Source of the DNA: Rhizophagus clarus
Lineage: Eukaryota; Glomeromycota; Glomeromycetes; Glomerales; Glomeraceae
Direction of reading: 5' to 3'
NCBI GenBank assembly: GCA_015698045.1
Contig: BLAL01000278.1
Span: forward strand, 992,001 to 1,056,000
DNA: 64,000 nt
The translations under genes and the position numbers were made by a program. How positions within the stretch are numbered: position 1 is the first letter of the stretch; each line of letters opens with the position of its first letter. Of the stretch, positions 54,901 through 62,656 are shown in pieces. A model generated the notes under the pieces. It was not told the origin of the DNA and did not search any database. It saw nothing but the letters and a program-made list of their open reading frames with translations.

Positions 54901-56605
54901 GACTGCCTTTGTAACTCCCTTTGGATTGTATGAATTCCTAGTCATGCCTTTTGGGTTAAGCTATGCTCCTGGTACATTTCAAAGACTAATGAATAGAGTG
55001 CTACAAGAATTTTTGAATGACTTTGTAGCCGTGTATTTGGATGATGTAATCATCTACACCAAAGGAACCTTTGAGCAACACATGGACCATATAGCTCAAG
55101 TTTTTCAAGCGCTCAGAAATTCCAACCTAAAAATAAAATTAAAGAAATGCTATTTTGCATTACCTAATATACACTTCCTAGGACATGTAGTAGGAAGAGA
55201 TGGAATCAAACCAGACCCAGAAAAGATTGACAAAGTCAAGAATTACCCAATACCAACAAACCTAACTCAATTAAGAGCTGCTCTTGGATTATTCTCCTAT
55301 TATAGGAAATTTATTAAGGATTTCTCCCGAATTGCAAGACCAATGCTCACTTTGTTAAAGAAAGATGCTCCTTTCAACTGGGAGGAAAAGCAACAGCAAG
55401 CCTTTGACAGACTAAAGGAGATGCTAATTAAAGCCCCTGTACTAAGTTATCCAGATTTCGACAAACCTTTCATTATCTATACTGACGCCTCTGGAATTGG
55501 ATTAGGTGCTGTATTATCTCAAATAAAAGAAGATGGTAAAGAACATGTAATTGCCTATGCAAGCAGAAGCCTTAATCCAGCAGAAAAGAACTACTCTGTA
55601 ACAGACCAAGAGTGTTTGGCTGTAGTATGGGCCATAAAACATTTTCAACACTACTTAGGATTAAGACCATTCACCATCATTACTGACCACTCTGCCCTCA
55701 AATGGTTAAAGACTTCCAAGATGCCAAAAGGAAGAAGAGCCCGCTGGGTAATGGAATTACAGCAGTACGACTTTGAGATCAAACACAGACCAGGAAAACT
55801 TAATGCCAATGCTGATGCATTATCTAGAACTCCTGAAGAAACATTCTGTTTCCTAATTGAATTAGAAACATATCCTGGACCTACTAAACATACTTTATCT
55901 GCTCCAATTACTTTAACCCCTATAGAAGAGGAAGATTATGAAGCAGATTCTGAAGAAGACATCACTACCAAACCAGTAGCAGAAATATACGAAATTATTT
56001 ATCCTCAACCATGTGAAAACTGTGAAGAAATTCAATGTATATGTTGGGGAAATGATAATAGCACTTTAGGATCAGACTATGAAAGAGATTGGCAAGAATA
56101 CTACCAGCAAATACACGACCAAGAAGATCATCCAAACTATCAGGAAGAATGGCTAGAAGAAGGCCAAGATATTTTAATCTTGAATGATGATATAGAAGGA
56201 GTCCAAACTCCTGCATATTATTTTTCAAAAGAAGAATTACAAGAATTATTCCAAGAGTTTATTCAAATAAAGCAAGTAATTGCTGGTCAACCTATCAATA
56301 GAGGAGGAAGTAGATGCACCTTTGAATATGACATAGAAAACCATCATATTCATACTTATTGTACAATGTGCAAAAAGAACCTCCCATATGGAACTATCCT
56401 TCATGATTGCATTATTGGATTTACTTTAGGGAAAATACGACCTGATATGAAGCCAGAATTTTTGGTAAACCAACCTTGGTGGGAGGAACCTGAAGGAGTA
56501 AAACAAACCAACCTTGTTCATTATTTAAAATGTTTCTTACGACTTTCCTATGGATTACCCCCTTACACCATCTCTACTGAGCCATTTGTAGCTTCCTTAG
56601 ATTAA
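51908..56605 (+). CDS. Gag-protease-RT-RNaseH polyprotein of the LTR element
   Basis: An unbroken ORF of 1565 aa from an ATG about 100 nt after the 5' LTR. An N-terminal extension with CNFC (residues about 30-40) precedes the Gag domain (from about 195, FHGKDDEDPYEWLERFE). A CCHC knuckle follows (about 450, CFKCGKVGHISREC), then an acidic linker, retropepsin-like protease (about 651, DSGAATS), RT with YLDDV (about 1041) and LDLASGYWQ, and RNase H starting TDASGIGLGAVLSQ (about 1191), ending near DALSRT. No frameshift separates gag and pol, unlike many retroelements. About 260 residues follow RNase H, with two Cys/His-rich clusters (CENCEEIQCIC; CTFEYDIENHHIHTYCTMC), before the stop. Integrase is not in this ORF. 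All motifs are intact, so the protein may be functional. Confidence 0.95.
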   Translation: MPYYGTKKSQRKHHRNKHLQRRRPAFERAPYCNFCYTPSGEILYNQHPTGFFNFWNWIKDNHSARNYNLCTVITFAKLKENIAELNTAADLTTEILKSILFSTLSTPILELLYYIPALCEETQGYSSAPTEYQTTKLYNLYHNLPPPEAPPETMNQDQLTAVLTTIFGTNGQNITQLTTALGNAPPPRELTIAKVDNFHGKDDEDPYEWLERFETAANTNQWTGNRRIAIAAGYLKDAAHDWFRANGNGLTVWNDNTNQNASFVHQFEAYFSPETKKNQWYYELMTIRQTAEEKVEDYSRRFKKVLRKVNGTTDPPPVPAALQVRMYLYGLNPLLTPLVSTNNPTTLNDAITRAKLVETGYNYVPTKSVSLNVPVAVKENAPLPITPVTGSSTSKNDPDVDALTQQLQQLTLNYATLSSALLAQNNSNNNSKPRNFRATTEKARDKTKITCFKCGKVGHISRECRSNRNNNSGNNNNNNSRKLFTRPVNFLDEEYVEEEEYYSYDEEEENEAEYEVYVNTRSESGKERQLRKRVRTGDEMDEGGEEYIIPVVPSAETTPSTIKAQKIKRKFKMRPAPIENVTEFDIAQYIKDLPCGLTIGQASSQIPKYRSAMLKSVKRTRETNFISSANDAPTTAARCQLRVDGEPISAVIDSGAATSIITKKLMKRLGYSINGPSNLVIVTANGTKVRSLGEVKDFPIEVKSHLINLNIQVLDSTDEVFILGNDWLKKVKANLDWEEGTLTILWRKKRITVPMQCTRGRPAESYDEEETDSEEYEEEEIEESPLYLSDLTDDFSDISDLEFNPWTNHTPYEESEEKIEESEDENPAIYLAATATQEEPHKLNLGPLDVHQQQLFNNLLTSFRDICAKSQTEIGRTNLIKHKVYIGDARPISQAPYRINPKNKEFLKEEIVKMEENGIIRKSCSPWASPVVIVDKKGGDKRICIDYRKLNAITKADAYPLPRIDDLLESFGQAKWFTTLDLASGYWQVAMDEADIEKTAFVTPFGLYEFLVMPFGLSYAPGTFQRLMNRVLQEFLNDFVAVYLDDVIIYTKGTFEQHMDHIAQVFQALRNSNLKIKLKKCYFALPNIHFLGHVVGRDGIKPDPEKIDKVKNYPIPTNLTQLRAALGLFSYYRKFIKDFSRIARPMLTLLKKDAPFNWEEKQQQAFDRLKEMLIKAPVLSYPDFDKPFIIYTDASGIGLGAVLSQIKEDGKEHVIAYASRSLNPAEKNYSVTDQECLAVVWAIKHFQHYLGLRPFTIITDHSALKWLKTSKMPKGRRARWVMELQQYDFEIKHRPGKLNANADALSRTPEETFCFLIELETYPGPTKHTLSAPITLTPIEEEDYEADSEEDITTKPVAEIYEIIYPQPCENCEEIQCICWGNDNSTLGSDYERDWQEYYQQIHDQEDHPNYQEEWLEEGQDILILNDDIEGVQTPAYYFSKEELQELFQEFIQIKQVIAGQPINRGGSRCTFEYDIENHHIHTYCTMCKKNLPYGTILHDCIIGFTLGKIRPDMKPEFLVNQPWWEEPEGVKQTNLVHYLKCFLRLSYGLPPYTISTEPFVASLD

Positions 56606-56706
56606 ATCCTTAACAAATATCAAATTTATTAAAAGGTGAAAGCGAAAAGTGCCTGCATTGTGACAGACAGCCTAATATTTTATTTTATTTAAGTATTTCT
56701 ATAACA
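56606..56706 (+). promoter_or_regulatory. Spacer between pol and integrase ORFs
   Basis: 101 nt with stops in the pol frame precede the integrase ATG, which is in a different frame. It could carry an internal initiation element, a splice acceptor or a recoding signal. I see no obvious slippery sequence at the pol stop. Confidence 0.4.
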
Positions 56707-57966
56707 ATGGATACAACCCAATATAATAGAATTTTTCAATATTTAACTACTCAACAACTACCATCAGACTTAAATACTCAACAACTTATCAAACAATTCA
56801 AAAACTTTTGTACTCCTTTTATTATTAAAAACAACTATTTATATAGAAAAGACAAACAGAAAGAAGGAAATTTATTAAGAGTAATTAGAATACATGAAAT
56901 GGAACCAGTTCTTTACATGGTACATAATGATCCTACTTCTGGACACTTTGGAACTGAAATTATGTTTAACAAAATTCGTACTAGATATTACTGGCCTCAG
57001 ATGTATGAAAATATTAGAGAATATGTTAAAAATTGTGACTCATGTCAAAGAAGAGGAAAACCTCAAACTCATCAATTATTACATCCAATACCTGTACATT
57101 CACCTTTTTATCAAATAGGAATAGATTTTGTAGGACCTTTACCAAAGACTTCTAATGGAAATAAATATATTATAGTTGCTATGGATTACCTGACTAAATG
57201 GCCTGAAGCAAAAGCAGTACCTAGAGCTACAGCAGAAGAAACTGAGAAATTTATATATGAAGACATTATATGCCGACATGGTTGCCCTCAGAAAATACTG
57301 ACAGATCGAGGAACTCATTTTAATAATCAAATTATTGATCGTTTAACCAAAAGATTTGAAATTAAGCATTTGTTATCGACACCATATCATCCCCAAACCA
57401 ATGGATTAGTAGAAAGATTCAATAGAACTTTATGTGAATCTTTAGCTAAATTAGTCAAACAAGTAGAACAGTGGGATCAGTTTATTCAGCCAGTTTTATT
57501 TGCTTATCGTACAAGTAAACAATCCACAACCAAAATATCTCCTTTTTATTTAACATATGGTCGTGAAGCAAAGTTGCCAATTGATGATCTTACCCAAAAT
57601 GAAGAACAATTATCCGATAGGATCAACAAATTAGTTAATGAGTTACCACATGATAGAGAATCTACCCGACAAAGGATAGATCAGCAACAAGCCAAACAGA
57701 AATTACATCATGATCAGCAAATTAAACGTCATAGATCTTTTCAAATAGGAGATAAAGTTTTATTGTACAAGGCTGAAAAAGCGAAACAATGGTCTGGAAA
57801 ATTAGATGAAAAATGGAAGGGACCCTATTATATTCATGCGGTTTTACAAAATGAAAGCTATAAAATAAGGGATATGCAAGGAAAAGTTCTAAAAGCTCCT
57901 TTCAATGGAAGTTTACTAAAACCTTACTACGATCAGAAAGAATGGAATCTCCCAATAATAGATTAA
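56707..57966 (+). CDS. Integrase of the LTR element (separate ORF)
   Basis: An ATG-initiated ORF of 419 aa. The N-terminal HHCC zinc domain has HNDPTSGH (about 71-78) and CDSCQRRG (about 112-119). The catalytic core shows IGIDFVGPLP (first Asp about 140), LTDRGTHFNN (second Asp about 200) and NGLVERFNRTL (Glu about 238), so the DDE triad is intact. The C-terminal domain has FQIGDKVLLY and LDEKWKGPYYI, the Ty3/gypsy GPY-type module. It inserts element cDNA into the host genome. Being split from pol requires separate expression, for example by splicing, re-initiation or readthrough. The stop (57964-57966) is followed by an ORF in the +1 frame. Confidence 0.93.
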   Translation: MDTTQYNRIFQYLTTQQLPSDLNTQQLIKQFKNFCTPFIIKNNYLYRKDKQKEGNLLRVIRIHEMEPVLYMVHNDPTSGHFGTEIMFNKIRTRYYWPQMYENIREYVKNCDSCQRRGKPQTHQLLHPIPVHSPFYQIGIDFVGPLPKTSNGNKYIIVAMDYLTKWPEAKAVPRATAEETEKFIYEDIICRHGCPQKILTDRGTHFNNQIIDRLTKRFEIKHLLSTPYHPQTNGLVERFNRTLCESLAKLVKQVEQWDQFIQPVLFAYRTSKQSTTKISPFYLTYGREAKLPIDDLTQNEEQLSDRINKLVNELPHDRESTRQRIDQQQAKQKLHHDQQIKRHRSFQIGDKVLLYKAEKAKQWSGKLDEKWKGPYYIHAVLQNESYKIRDMQGKVLKAPFNGSLLKPYYDQKEWNLPIID

Positions 57967-57970
57967 TTGA

Positions 57971-58375
57971 CCTTTAACTCAAGATTTACAACTAGAACTT
58001 CCTTTTGAAAATGGAGATTTAATACCACCCTATGATGAAGCTGCTCCTTTTGATGAACAATTTAAAAATGCTTATGCTGCATTACAACGATCAATTCAAT
58101 TGAAAGAACGATTAAACTCACTAATCAATGCTTATTATATTGGAAAATTATTAAATAGCTTAGAAACTAAAGCTCAACAATTTAGATATAAGCAAAAATT
58201 AACTAATCATTATACGAGAATGTCAGAAAATGTCTTTGATATATTTGAACATCAACCAATTAAAATACTTGGTACTTTTTACATTACTGCGCAAATAGCA
58301 AGGAAAATAAATAGAAGTCAGGTGAAACAGTTACGAGAAATAGTGCAAGGATTATTGGATCAAAATTCTTTATAA
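57971..58375 (+). CDS. Third ORF after integrase, no start codon, helical
   Basis: Open from just after the integrase stop in the +1 frame; 134 codons to TAA at 58375. No early in-frame ATG (the first is near 58221), so translation would need frameshifting at the end of integrase. The N-terminus has PLTQDLQLELPFENGDLIPP then YDEAAP, so it contains PPY in a PPxY-like setting. The rest is predicted helical (QRSIQLKERLNSLINAYYIG and similar) and ends QGLLDQNSL. Codon use looks coding. Could be an integrase tail extension or an accessory protein. I do not recognise the family. Confidence 0.6.
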   Translation, partial: PLTQDLQLELPFENGDLIPPYDEAAPFDEQFKNAYAALQRSIQLKERLNSLINAYYIGKLLNSLETKAQQFRYKQKLTNHYTRMSENVFDIFEHQPIKILGTFYITAQIARKINRSQVKQLREIVQGLLDQNSL

Positions 58376-58633
58376 TTACATCATAATTTATTGGAAAATT
58401 TATTGATTGGATTAAATAAATCAAGTCTAAATTAATTTAATTAATTGACGCAAGTATGATCTACAAAAATAGAAATTAGTAATGATGGCAGATCCAAATT
58501 TAATTTAGTGTTAATTTTAGTTTCACAAATGATCAGCAAAAATACACGACTTAACTCCCCAAAATAATTTAATAGAAAATAGAAAATTTTATGAAAATTT
58601 ATTAGGAAAAAGAAAAAAGAAAAGAAGAAAAAT

Positions 58634-59107
58634 CTAAATAGTAGATGGTGGTTCTAAATTATTTTCTTTCATATATGTTTCATAATTGGAAATAGTTTCT
58701 TTTGCCTCATTAGCCCTTTTATGTTCCCTCTCATGTCGTACCTTCCAACCTTCCCTTTCCCTCCTATACCGCTCCTTATCCTTAGTTAATGAAAATACTT
58801 GTTCTCGTAAATCTCTATTAAACCCTGCTAACTCCTTATAATGGCCAAGTTCCCCATTTTTCTGATTTATTTCTTGTTGTAATTTCTCTACTTCTTCTTC
58901 TTTCATTACAAAAAGCTCTCCAGCAACTTCTAAAGCTTGTTGAGCCAAGCCTTCACTTTTTTGAGGCTTATCAATGCCTTTTCTTCGAAAATGCCTTCTT
59001 CTGACGGCCTTACTGGGTTTATTATGTTTTTTTTTGTTATTTTGGCCTCGAGAGGCACGCGAACTGCGAAGTTTTCGACGAGCAACATTGGTATCAGTAC
59101 GAGTCAT
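58634..59107 (-). CDS. Antisense ORF inside the LTR element: basic coiled-coil protein
   Basis: On the strand opposite gag-pol, between integrase and the 3' LTR, an ATG at 59107 opens 157 aa. The first 45 residues are strongly basic (RRKLRSSRASRGQNNKKK, AVRRRHFRRKG), like a nuclear-localisation or nucleic-acid-binding arm. Residues about 60-150 are a long charged helix with heptad-like spacing (EEEVEKLQQEINQKN, DKERYRREREGWK, HKRANEAKETISNYETY). A TATTTATA-like box on this strand lies at about 59292-59299, some 190 nt upstream. Antisense ORFs at this position are known in some plant Ty3/gypsy lineages; one in a fungal element is, to my knowledge, not standard. Function unknown; basic region plus coiled coil suggests a dimeric nucleic-acid-binding regulator. 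Confidence 0.7.
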   Translation of the reverse strand: MTRTDTNVARRKLRSSRASRGQNNKKKHNKPSKAVRRRHFRRKGIDKPQKSEGLAQQALEVAGELFVMKEEEVEKLQQEINQKNGELGHYKELAGFNRDLREQVFSLTKDKERYRREREGWKVRHEREHKRANEAKETISNYETYMKENNLEPPSTI

Positions 59108-59384
59108 ATTGAAAATTAATGAAGAAAAAAAAAAAAAAGATGAAAATGATTTTGAGATAGTGCGACATTGATGAAAATTTAAATGATGAAACTTCCCAGG
59201 AATTACCACTAAAAATCAAACCGAATTTTATCAGAATTTACCAACACTTTTCCACTAATTTCCAATCCCATAATTCTAACAAATTCAAAAATTGGTATAA
59301 ATATGAGTCCATCATCAACACAAAATCGCTGTCACACGTACTCGGTCATTCCTGGCCAAAATGATCGGCTTCTATGCCTTGCTA

Positions 59385-59470
59385 ATTTCGGGCTTCGGCA
59401 CGAATTCCCTTCGGGGGCCTCTTAGCTTGGTATATCACGAGTGACCCCCATGTACTAGCGGGTTGGGTGT
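59385..59470 (+). other. GC-rich RNA structure candidate in the 3' part of the LTR element
   Basis: In otherwise AT-rich DNA, two adjacent UUCG-tetraloop hairpins are encoded: GC(TTCG)GC at 59392-59399 and CCC(TTCG)GGG at 59407-59416. More G/C-rich sequence follows (GTGACCCCCATG, GCGGGTTGGG). The position between the antisense ORF and the polypurine tract suggests a role in element RNA (packaging, dimerisation or stability) or in the antisense promoter. Confidence 0.55.
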
Positions 59471-59528
59471 GTAGTGTGGTAAAAAGAAAAGAGTTTTCAA
59501 CGGAGTTCAAACTAAAGAAGGGGAAAAC

Positions 59529-59973
59529 TGTTGGCGTAGTAATCACGTGACATTCTGGCAAAGTATATAGAGCCGCCTAAGCCAAAGCCATCATAGCCTG
59601 TTATTTTTGATATTTCCGATTTATTTGATATATCAGTTTTATTTGATTTATCTGATTTATTTGATTTAATTGATTTATTTTATTTATTTGATTTATTAGT
59701 TTTATTTGATATATTAGATTTATTTGTTATATTTTTAAATATATTTTATTTTGTATAAATATCCTGAAATTTCTTTTTAGTTGAAAAATATCAGAGAGTG
59801 TAATAACAAAGTTATAATAACAAGTTCATATAATTAATAAATAAACTCTTTTACCTTATAAACGAACTGTCCCTTTGTGAATAGTGTGTCTTGTTGATTG
59901 GACTTGAGACATATCTATTGCATCCCTGTCTCCAAGTCATAGTTACCTGATCGATGAACTGACCAGAGTAACA
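59529..59973 (+). repeat. 3' LTR
   Basis: The second 445-bp LTR, preceded by the polypurine tract. Compared by eye with the 5' copy it differs only at one C/T near its 3' end (GATCGATGAAC versus GATCGACGAAC). Confidence 0.95.
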
Positions 59974-60074
59974 TCGGTTTCAACCGATTTTGTAAAACCG
60001 ATTTGAAAAGGGTCAAACCGGTTGCACCCATTTTAAATTCGGTTTTCAAAAATGCAACCGGTTCCAAACTCTAT
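59974..60074. repeat. CCGGTTT-rich hAT-like island, right part
   Basis: TCGGTTTCAACCGATTTT through repeated AAACCGG words to the terminus TTCCAAACTCTA, the inverted partner of the left end at 50603. The flanking sequence to the right is kinase-like coding text, whose upstream part is cut off exactly here. Confidence 0.65.
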
Positions 60075-60240
60075 AGTGAATTTATTAATATTGAAGAAAT
60101 AGGTGATAATTTTTTGACTACAGCAATATGGAAAAATGTACCATTATATTATCGAAGTGAATGGGCAAGAGAACCATATGAAAAAGTTGTATTGAAAATT
60201 TTTATACGACATACAAAATATTACTGACGAATCTATAAAT
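60075..60240 (+). pseudogene. Kinase N-lobe module 1 (truncated)
   Basis: Begins in mid-module with EFINIEEIGDNFLTTAIWKN (Gly-loop region lacking most glycines), then an EKVVLKIFIRH segment holding the usual Lys-containing strand, then a stop. The upstream zinc ribbon and NWTSGN are missing because the CCGGTT island abuts it. An intron-like gap follows before module 2. Confidence 0.7.
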
Positions 60241-60373
60241 AAGGTATCATGTTTCTTTATTTAATTTAATTAGATTTTTGTATTTCTGTGTAACTATCTT
60301 TCATTAAGTAAAAAATAAAAAAAAAAAATAATTTAAATCATTAATTGGGTATTAATCATTTTTATTTTTGTAG

Positions 60374-61831
60374 ATTAAATTATATATAGAACTTGGTAAA
60401 AGCAAGGTTCGAAAATGTGAAATATCTCAACATCCAGATACAAAGTTTACATTTTGGTTTTTAGTGATTATTATTTTAGTTTTCATTGTAAAAAATGCGG
60501 TAATAAATATAATCACAGAGATAAATGGTGTAAATAATGTCAAGTCGATCAACTAAGAAATAATTTTATAAACTGGACTGGTGGAAACGTAGAATTTGAT
60601 TTATGGCAAGCCGCCATGGTCAAAAGTGCGTGGTATTATATAGCGTATACACGTTATATTATATAGCGTGTATGCGTTGTTTTTTACGGTGGGTTACCCC
60701 TGAAATAAACAGATTAACCAATAAGAACACGAGAACCTGCCATAAAAAGTAGTGTATATGCATTATATTTATAGCGTTGTATGCGTTATATGTTATGGCA
60801 GGCACCCGTTATAAGAAGCAGCGGTTACAAGTTGTATAACACGGCGGGTACCAGTTATATAAAACAGCGGGTACCCGTTGTTTGAAACAGCGGGTACCAG
60901 TTATATGAAACGTCGGGTACCCATTGTGTTAAATGACGAGTACCTGTTACAAGGGTGACGATCTTCAGATCCAATTTTTTGCGCAACTTTAGGTTCTTTT
61001 TCAATTTCTCTAAACATGAGAACTTGACAAGACGGTATGTAAAAAAAATTGTTACCATTTTTTTATCCTAATGAACTTTACTAACTGTTCGTGTTATTTT
61101 TTTTTTAAGGTTATTTTTTTCAAGCTTCACTGGATGCAGGAAACCAGAAAGTAAAAAAGGAACTTTTCCGGTTGTAAAAAAGGCTTGCTCACCATTCATC
61201 AGAATATATGTGTCCAGTCTCATTAGAAATAATAAGGAAAAACTGAAGCAAATTTCCTTTCAAATAACAAGAAAGTCTTTCAATATTGGCTAAAGAAAAA
61301 AGTTTTGCCATATTCACTAGTTGGTTGAAATGGAAACTGATATGTGAAATAGCGGGTACCCGATATGTGAAATGGTGGGTACTCATTGTAAAGAATGATC
61401 CCTTAATGACTTGAAATTAGGCCCAAAACAAATTAAATAACCGTTATAATATAAAGCATGTACACGCTATATTCTATAGCGCATATACATTGTTTTTACG
61501 GTGGGTTACCCCTGAAATTGACAGGTTACAGGGGTAACCTGCCATAAAAAATAGCGTATACGTGCTATGTAATATAACGTGTACACGCTGTCACTTTTGA
61601 CCAGCACAGCTTGCCATAATTTGATAAACTCATTCATAAAATGCAATTAAAAATCGATCATCATCGTTATGTAATATTTGAATGGATACCATACTTTGAG
61701 CTTAATGAAATTAAAGAAAAAGAAGATAATTGTTTTGTTATAGCAATATGGAAGAATGGTCCACTGCAGTATAAGGAAGGGAAATATATAAGAAACTCGG
61801 CATATGAAAATGTTGTGTTGAGATTTTTATG
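60374..61831 (+). pseudogene. Kinase N-lobe module 2, split by an inserted element
   Basis: Starts after a GTAG acceptor with ISQHPDTKF, then a zinc-ribbon frame (CKKCGNKYNHRDKWC) containing an in-frame stop. FINWTGGNVEFD follows, then the 1019-bp element, then KLIHKMQLKIDHHRYVIFEW and FVIAIWKNGPLQYKEG, and a stop after VVLRFL. Removing the element and one target-site copy reads GAA TTT GAT AAA CTC in frame, so the insertion was secondary. The C-lobe is absent. Confidence 0.8.
60601..61619. mobile_element. Inverted-repeat element, 1019 bp, inside kinase module 2
   Basis: Ends TTATGGCAAG and CTTGCCATAA are inverted repeats extending imperfectly about 27 bp (TGGTCAAAAGTG inside). TTTGAT flanks both sides (60595-60600 and 61620-61625); with overlap the duplication could be scored as 6 to 8 bp. 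The interior has ATATAGCGTGTA-type words near both ends, paired ACGGTGGGTTACCCCTGAAA copies, and a cluster of GCGGGTACC/GTACCCG units at about 60840-60950. A minus-strand frame (61386-61189, with YLKGNLLQFFLIISNETGH) may be a transposase scrap. Superfamily not assigned. Confidence 0.85.
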
Positions 61832-62140
61832 ATGAAATTTTAAATAAGGTATTTAAATTTTCTATAAACTTAGTTTGAAATATTAATATAATGTTGGTTT
61901 TGTTTATATTTTGATAGGTCGAATCAAATTTATCGCCGTTTTCAAAATGATGTATGCAGTTGTATCTGAATAAAAAAAAAAGAAAACCAAAAACTGGATG
62001 AAAACTGGATGAAAACAGAATAAAACATGAATGAAATCTGGACGAATATTGGTATTCGAATGTTCAATCACGAATAAATAGCCTACACCATTTTGAAAAT
62101 GGCGATAAGTCGCGAAAGGAATAAATCATTGCTTAGTTAT

Positions 62141-62560
62141 GGAATATCTTGAAATCCAGACCTAAAAGGTTACATTTTGGTTTTTAGTAGTGAATATTTT
62201 GATGTTTACTGTGAGAAATGTGATAATAGGTATTATGATAATAAGTATAATGATGATAAGAAATGTTGTAAACAATGTCAAATCGATCAAATAAAAAATA
62301 ATTTTACAAATTGGACTAGTGGAAACGTAAAACTTGATGGCCTTATTCAAAATATGCAATTAAAAATCAATAAGAAGGATGATGTGATATTTGAATGGAT
62401 ATCATACAATGGGTTTATTGAAATTAAGGAGATGATGAATTTGCTATAGCAATATGGAAAGATGGCCCATTAAAGAAAGGAACAAGAGAATCATACAAAA
62501 AGGTTGTTTTAAAATATTTGGATAATTTACAAGGTATTACTGATGAATTTTTAAATATGG
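62141..62560 (+). pseudogene. Kinase N-lobe module 3
   Basis: Zinc ribbon CEKCDNRYYDNKYNDDKKCC, FTNWTSGNVKLDGLIQNMQL, FEWISYNGFIEIKE, then a frameshift into EFAIAIWKDGPL and KKVVLKYLDNLQ. The next exon boundary resembles that of the other modules. One frame break makes this copy non-coding as it stands. Confidence 0.75.
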
Positions 62561-62656
62561 TATTTAAATTTTTATGAATTTATATTATAATATTTGAATA
62601 TAGATAAGATAAATATTAGCAGAATATTTATTTGTTTATTTATTGTATTTTAATAG

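Larger units (their letters stand above)
51362..59973 (+). mobile_element. Ty3/gypsy LTR retrotransposon, 8612 bp, nearly intact
   Basis: LTRs of 445 bp lie at 51362-51806 and 59529-59973 (TGTTGG...TAACA), flanked by TCGG duplications (51358-51361 and 59974-59977). The only LTR difference I can see is one C/T near the 3' end. A primer-binding-site candidate starts at 51809 (TGGTGATTCC), and a polypurine tract (AAGAAGGGGAAAAC) ends at 59528. The domain order Gag, protease, RT, RNase H, integrase defines Ty3/gypsy. Non-standard parts are a separate integrase ORF, a third +1 ORF and an antisense ORF, each listed below. It is inserted in a CCGGTT island. Confidence 0.95.

Noticed and set aside
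59361..59400. U2 snRNA-like text (ATCGGCTTCTATGCCTTGCTAA)
   Set aside because: Only a loose match to the U2 5' end; no branch-site recognition sequence or Sm site follows, and it lies inside the LTR element.
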